A stretch of 64,000 bases of DNA from contig OY752141.1 of the NCBI GenBank assembly GCA_963573315.1, positions 2,852,001 to 2,916,000 on the forward strand, read 5' to 3'. The stretch comes from Entomortierella parvispora (lineage: Eukaryota; Mortierellomycota; Mortierellomycetes; Mortierellales; Mortierellaceae). The position numbers and the translations under genes were made by a program. Shown piece by piece: positions 59,350-64,000 of this stretch (position 1 is its first letter; every line of letters starts with the position of its first letter). Below the pieces are notes generated by a model. It did no database searches. It was not told the origin of the DNA and saw only the letters and a list, made by a program, of their open reading frames with translations.

Positions 59350-61127
59350 ATGCCCAACATCTACTACAAGGGCCAGTTTAGGCCTCCGCCACCGGCCTAC
59401 CATAGGGGCAGTCTGCTGCAGACTCTAAAACGTATCTTGCTCACAAGGAGGAGTGTATGTGTCCATGCTCTGCTTGTTCTGCTATTACTGTTTTGCTGGA
59501 GCTGTCCTCGTCATCGACAAAAAAAAAGAAAACAAAAAAAAGTATGTGGTTACCGAGCTCTCCTTTTTGCTGACAAGCATCCAACGGTTGCAATGCATCC
59601 TAGATCTCCTACATGCTCGGCGGACTGTTATTCGCATGGTTCTATATCTTGGTCAAGATCTCCTTTTTCAACCATTCTCCCTATGGTATGTCAATATCAC
59701 TTTGTGCAAGCAAAAGAAAGCCTGGATGCCTGGTAGTGCGGACATGCGAGGAGGGGATTTTTTGTGTGTTTGTGTGCATGCATGCCCTCTTTATTGATGC
59801 TTTCAATTTCCTCTCCATATCCACCACCGAAAATTTATTTGTAGACCTCGACTGGGACCTTGAGAGGCGTCTGGCTGGATCTAGATCTGTGATCAAGTCC
59901 TCTCGAAAAGTGGACAAGAACCCAACTCAACACCGACCCATCGTCGTAAAACCACTGCCTCCCCAACCGGCTGAGGCCATCTGGCCTCCCAACATTGACA
60001 TCCCTCTCTGCAAACCAAAGATCTATGTCTACCCGGATCCACCCGCCATTCAAAAAGTTTATGAGACTGTCCCACCCATGAACACACCCTATATATCCGA
60101 GCGGATCTTGTTGGAGCAGTTGCGGGATCCTACCTCGAGCGCCTACAAGAACTATGTGACCCTGAACCCCGAGGAGGCCGATTGGTTCTATATCCCTTTT
60201 CTGGGTGCTCGGTATTTGAACCACTGTTGGTTCATCTTGCACGAAAAGGGTGATTGCGATGTGGACAGGAACTACGTCGTACCATGGATGAAGCATGTTC
60301 AGGAAGAGTTGCCATACTGGAAACGGAACAATGGCGAGGATCATCTGATGGTCCACCCAATGGATCGTACCTCACGGTATTATGAGACCAAGGATTCAAT
60401 GGAGAACGCCACCTTCTTGACCACTATTGGCGATTTGAGGCCAGTTGGAGCCTCGGTGGTGGGCGCTAGACGATACAAAAACATCCCAATCCCTTCAGCG
60501 ACGGCGTTGCTGGATCTGGTCAAGGCAGATCCGTTGAAATACCTGACCTCGGATGGTTATCCTAGGAACAAACGCCGTGACATCTTTTTGTTGTTTGGAG
60601 GTCGTTACAGCGATGTTGAGGCGACAGATGTCTATTCTGCAGGAGTCCGGTCATTGCTTTTGAATGGATTCGATAAGCAAAAGGACTATGTGATCTCACC
60701 CGGTTGGGAATCAGACAAGTACATGAAGCTCCTCTCGAGATCGCGCTTCGGACTGGCACCTTTGGGGCACACTCTGGATACCACTCGCATCTGGGAATAC
60801 ATCGCCTTTGGAGTCGTGCCGGTCATTATTGCGGACGGAATTCTGGAACCATATGAAGATGATGTGGACTGGAGCAGTTTCAGTATTCGGATTCCTCGCA
60901 AGGATGCGCATCGTATGGACGCGATCCTGAGGGCCATCCCCGAGAACGAGTATCAGCGATTGAGGGAGAGAGTTTGGAATTATGGACGGAGGGTGTTGCT
61001 GACAAGGGATTCTTGGCATTTGATTGTGAGGGACCTTTGTAGGAGGAATCATATGGAGGGCATGCGGACAATTAACCGATCACTGCGGGTTCCATTGCAG
61101 GCTCCATGGAATATTCTGCAGGTGTAA
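59350..61127 (+). CDS. exostosin-family (GT47) type II membrane glycosyltransferase
   Basis: Three exons (59350-59454, 59604-59685, 59845-61127) give 489 residues. A short cytosolic Arg/Lys-rich tail (MPNIYYKGQFRPPPPAYHRG, TLKRILLTRRS) precedes one membrane span (SYMLGGLLFAWFYILVKISF) coded by the short second exon, giving a Golgi type II topology. The catalytic region has KIYVYPDPPAIQKVYETVPP, the EADWFYIPFLGARY stretch and RRDIFLLFGGRYSDVE. The exostosin signature follows: SRSRFGLAPLGHTLDTTRIW then EYIAFGVVPVIIADG. The acidic pair EPYEDDVDWSSFSIRIP is the typical ending of the donor-binding part. The sugar and acceptor are unknown. Second-exon boundaries are chosen by phase and by the need for a membrane span, and look good. 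Confidence 0.9.
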
Positions 61128-62224
61128 CAGATGAGTATTATTCAAAATCATAAATTATTTAATAAATTAACATAGAAAAAAGTGTCCCTCAAAAGGTCTG
61201 TATGCTTCACGAGCGGCGGTATTTGAGTACCTTGCAGAACGTTGAGGTTGAGAAGGCTCTAGTATTGAAAACGGAGAGCCTGGACTGCATTCGCCTGCGA
61301 TCCAAGAAGGTGGCAGGATTTGACTGAGCCATGTTGCCTTTGCATCTGGAGGGAAGCTGACCTTGAACTGGCGAAAAGGGCCAAAGTCAGCCAACTCGAG
61401 GCTCCAGGGCTGGGCTACTGTTGATTAAGGCTCCTCGGAGGACTTCTGCTATTCAAATGATCATTATTTTTTCTCTTCTTGTAGACATCCATTACACCTC
61501 GTGGGTATAGTCTGACTCTTCTCCATCACAGGTGATTGCTATAGACGCTCCACCATCCACAATGATCGTGCCCAGCAATCAAGTCTTGCTCTGTTTGTTT
61601 CACAAAAACTTCTCAATGGGCCATCTGGAAATCCAGCAGTACCATGGCTCACATTTGATTCCATCTTTCAAAGAAGGCAAGTTCGTCCTCATCATCAGGG
61701 ATCGATGATTTTCCTAATCTATGATCGATCCGCTAGGGATTTCAGCAGTCTTTTTTTTTTTTGTCGGATGTTACATCAGTGTTTATGTTGCAGCGATCGT
61801 GGTGAGATGTGACAATGTGATAGCTATTGTAGATTCCTTGATTCTTGATAAACAAATCCCATGGTCTGCGCAAAGCCTCCGAAAGAAGGGGGCGAAGAGG
61901 GATTTCGATCTGTTGTCTGGCCGCGGGGGCAAATCGGACTTGATGGCTACAGCAAAATCGAGGGAGCAGAATGAAAAGCGTTAAAGATGCAAAACAAATG
62001 GAAAATGAATTTGAGTTCCACACACACACAGCCAGACAGGAGTTTATAATACCATCTAATTAGAGTGGAGTAGGAAAATAAGGATAACATGCAGAAGGTC
62101 AATTGACTCATCCATTTTCCAGTTCCAGCTGCATTTTTTTTTTTTTTTTTGGCAGAAATCGTACTTGTTAGCTAATGGGATTGTCATTCAAATGTAAGAC
62201 AAAAGAACACTATACGTTAGTACC
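61128..62224. other. gene-poor region after the glycosyltransferase
   Basis: AATAAA at 61161-61166 is the likely 3' end of the glycosyltransferase gene. Beyond it, short open frames on both strands (such as the minus-strand 75-codon frame at 61167-61394) have no recognisable domain or splice-supported extension. A T-run lies at 61750-61762 and another at 62136-62151, and a CACACACACA run is near 62019. No transposase or terminal repeat is seen. Confidence 0.45.
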
Positions 62225-62960
62225 TCAGTCAAGGTTTTGTGAACGAGTCTCTGAAGTTATAAACAGGTGATAATTAACCTACTCGCTGATTAGACAGAGA
62301 AGAATGGGTGAAAGGCAGGCTGTTAGGTTCAACTTGTCTTTGTCGTTGAAACAAGTGGTAGATTCAACTTACACGCTGATTGTGATGAATGGAGATAAAA
62401 CAGGTGAAACGCAGGCAGTCAATTTCAACTCGTTTTTGTGAACAAAGCAGGTCGTAGATTCAACTTACATGCTGATTGTGATCAACGGAGATAAAATAAT
62501 ATTAGAAAGGCAGGCTGTTAGTTTGAACTAGTCTTTGTCGTTGAAACAAGCAGTAGATTCAACTTACACGCTGATTGGGATGAATGGAGATAAGTTGTTA
62601 AAAAGGCATGCTGTTAGCTTCAACTCGTTTTTGTCATTGGAACAGGTTGCAGAGTCAACTTACTCGCTGATTGTGATGAATACAGAAAACACATTAGAAA
62701 GGCAAGCTGTTAGTTTGAACTCGTCTTTGTCGTTGAAACAAGCGGTAGATTCAACTTACACGCTAATTGTGATCAACGGAGATAAGTCGTTAAAAAGGCA
62801 GGCAGTTAGTTTTAACTCGTTTTTTGTCATTGGAGAAGGTTGTAGACTTAACTCACAGGCTGATTTGAACAGAGAACAGGGATAAAACAGGAGAAAAAGA
62901 AGGCTGTTAGTTTCAACTGGTGTTTGTCGTTAACAGAGGCCGCTGTAGCTTCACTAATGG
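62225..62960. repeat. degenerate 96-bp tandem repeat, about 7-8 units
   Basis: The anchor GTAGATTCAACTTACACGCT and its variants recur near 62265, 62361, 62457, 62556, 62652, 62748, 62845 and 62948, that is every 96 to 99 bases with looser ends. Each unit also contains GGCAGGCTGTTAGTTT and AACTCGTCTTTGTCGTTGAA. Units 4-6 are open in one plus-strand frame (62535-62885) and encode a 32-residue peptide repeat beginning SLKQAVDSTYTLIV. In outer units the frame is broken by stops. There is no ATG-initiated gene around it that I can support. Confidence 0.92.
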
Positions 62961-63563
62961 GCGAGAGGCATCTATGTTGCCATTTTCTATATTGGTCTGC
63001 AAGCTATCGTTGTCTCTGTCCTTGGGAGCAAAATGTAGCTTCAAATGTTTCTTGCTTCCTAGTCGAGCATCAAGTGTTGCGCTGTCCATCATGTAAACCT
63101 TTTCCTTGTACCCTAAATAGTCGCCGACTTACAGGGGAGCCGCAACAGCGAAGCTGAAAAAAGTGGCGAGAACGATCAAGTATTGAAACTTCATTGGATA
63201 GAGCAAAAACTTGGGAGTGGGCAAATGTAAATGGCGGGAAGATGGGTAGGAAAGATCTGGAGAAAGAAAGAATTCTAAAAGTTGAAACTTGAAAGAGAAA
63301 GATCAAGGTGACATCCTCACAAGTTCGAAAGGAGGGGGAAAGAAAATAAAGGGGGGAAGCCAGGAGGCAGTAAGATCTCAAGGAGGGATCATTGAACTGG
63401 GTCAAAAGCACCCAGGGGGGAAAGGAGGCTACACTTGCAGGACAAAATGGAACAGAGTGGCTGGCCTGAGGAGGAAACATTAAACACGATCTGAGGCCGT
63501 GTAAAAAAAGATTCAGTTCAGGGTAGAAAGGAGTCATTGTTGGAGATGAAGATACTACACAAG
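62961..63563. other. intergenic: right flank of the tandem repeat, 3' side of the GNAT gene
   Basis: Purine-rich on the plus strand (63180-63420). No gene is supported; a minus-strand frame spanning 63070-63639 lacks any recognisable motif and overlaps the GNAT stop in another frame. Confidence 0.45.
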
Positions 63564-64000
63564 TTACTTTGGATCCCTTCTCATGTAAGGCCAAAAGTAT
63601 GTCCCCCAATCCTTCTCGGACCCGTCTTCCTGCTTCCACTTGACCCCTTGTGCATAGTCATCGAGTTTCAACTGCAATCGCCCCACTTCGACATATCCAG
63701 CCTTGGCGTACGCGCCCATAGCACCCATGGAGGAGCTGACCCAGCTGTAGACTTGATCCTGATCTGCCTGATCCGTGGCCCACTTCATCAAGGCCGACCC
63801 TACTCCTTGTCCCTGATATTCTGGCGCCACACTGCATCCGTAGATGACCCGACATTGTGCCCCGCTCGGCATCAAAAGCCCACAGTAATGTCTCATGGCC
63901 TGGCTGGTGGTCTCCTCCAGCTCCTTGATTGTCAGTGGCTGTCCTTCGGGTGCCTGAACAGATGCAGGGGGTGGTGGCAACGTGTCTCTTTCTGTCCTCT
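63564..64000 (-). CDS. GNAT-family N-acetyltransferase, 5' end outside window
   Basis: Transfers an acetyl group from acetyl-CoA to an amine; the acceptor is unknown. The frame is open from the window edge at 64000 to the stop at 63564, about 145 residues of the C-terminal part. The acetyl-CoA-binding motif is clear: CSVAPEYQGQGVGSALMKWA, with Q/RxxGxG as Q-G-Q-G-V-G. The preceding strand is CRVIYG, and the following beta-helix is MGAYAKAGYVEVGRL with its typical Gly. The end LDDYAQGVKWKQEDG, then WGTYFWPYMRRDPK, resembles fungal small-molecule GNATs. No start codon is inside the window. Confidence 0.88.
   Translation of the reverse strand, partial: RTERDTLPPPPASVQAPEGQPLTIKELEETTSQAMRHYCGLLMPSGAQCRVIYGCSVAPEYQGQGVGSALMKWATDQADQDQVYSWVSSSMGAMGAYAKAGYVEVGRLQLKLDDYAQGVKWKQEDGSEKDWGTYFWPYMRRDPK

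Noticed and set aside
61167-61394. Minus-strand 75-codon frame after the glycosyltransferase
   Set aside because: No domain, no upstream exon with matching phase, and it lies in the presumed 3' UTR.
61128-63563. Transposable element in the gene-poor stretch
   Set aside because: No transposase, reverse transcriptase, terminal repeats or target-site duplications could be seen; only the tandem array is evident.
63070-63639. 189-codon minus-strand frame overlapping the GNAT stop
   Set aside because: Low-complexity Ser/Phe/Pro translation of a purine-rich tract on the other strand; overlaps a clear gene in another frame.

Overview
This is nuclear DNA from a filamentous fungus. Protein-coding genes are interrupted by many short GT-AG introns, often with CTAAC-type branch sites. 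UTRs are pyrimidine-rich, and housekeeping proteins are clearly fungal in type (plasma-membrane H+-ATPase, APSES transcription factor, CK2 beta, ADP/ATP carrier). Repeated F-box/leucine-rich-repeat genes, FAD monooxygenases and BTB proteins, together with the style of the proteins, point to an early-diverging zygomycete-grade fungus, most likely Mortierellomycota. That placement is inference. No bacterial, plasmid, phage or CRISPR feature was seen, and no tRNA or rRNA gene.

Layout. 1-13977 is a run of minus-strand genes: ribosomal protein uL16 (cut by the window edge), a small acidic-tailed membrane protein, casein kinase II beta, an unrecognised glutamine-rich protein, a sucrose/alpha-glucoside-type MFS carrier and the spliceosome-disassembly G-patch protein TFIP11/Ntr1. 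From 14301 comes a plus-strand four-CBS/PB1 tail-anchored protein, then minus-strand genes for a frameshifted F-box-like/LRR protein and a P-type H+-ATPase. The ATPase is divergent from a quinone oxidoreductase, and the shared promoter carries a perfect hairpin. 25547-40846 holds plus-strand genes: a large protein joining two cyclic-nucleotide-binding domains to an F-box and LRRs, a secretory FG-GAP/TIP-like membrane protein, and two FAD monooxygenases flanking a BTB protein. 41096-46392 holds two more F-box/LRR genes around a decayed segment.

46487-61127 holds a phytanoyl-CoA-dioxygenase-like enzyme, a fusion of a degenerate RluA-type pseudouridine synthase with a HemK methyltransferase, the ADP/ATP carrier, an ICE1-like coiled-coil nuclear protein, an APSES/ankyrin factor and a GT47 exostosin-like glycosyltransferase. 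61128-63563 is gene-poor and contains a degenerate 96-bp tandem repeat with a partly open reading frame. A GNAT acetyltransferase runs off the right edge.

Functional themes: several proteins are candidate substrate receptors of cullin-RING ubiquitin ligases (F-box/LRR, cNMP-F-box, BTB). Others serve gene expression (uL16, TFIP11, CK2 beta, ICE1-like, APSES) or energy and transport (H+-ATPase, AAC, sugar carrier). Exon structures were worked out by hand: splice phases agree across every multi-exon gene listed except the frameshifted one. Several genes show unusual microstructure: a start codon split by an intron, 11-, 18- and 20-nt exons, and a GC-AG intron. Coordinates of joined genes are the outer limits of the coding sequence; exons are given in the evidence.
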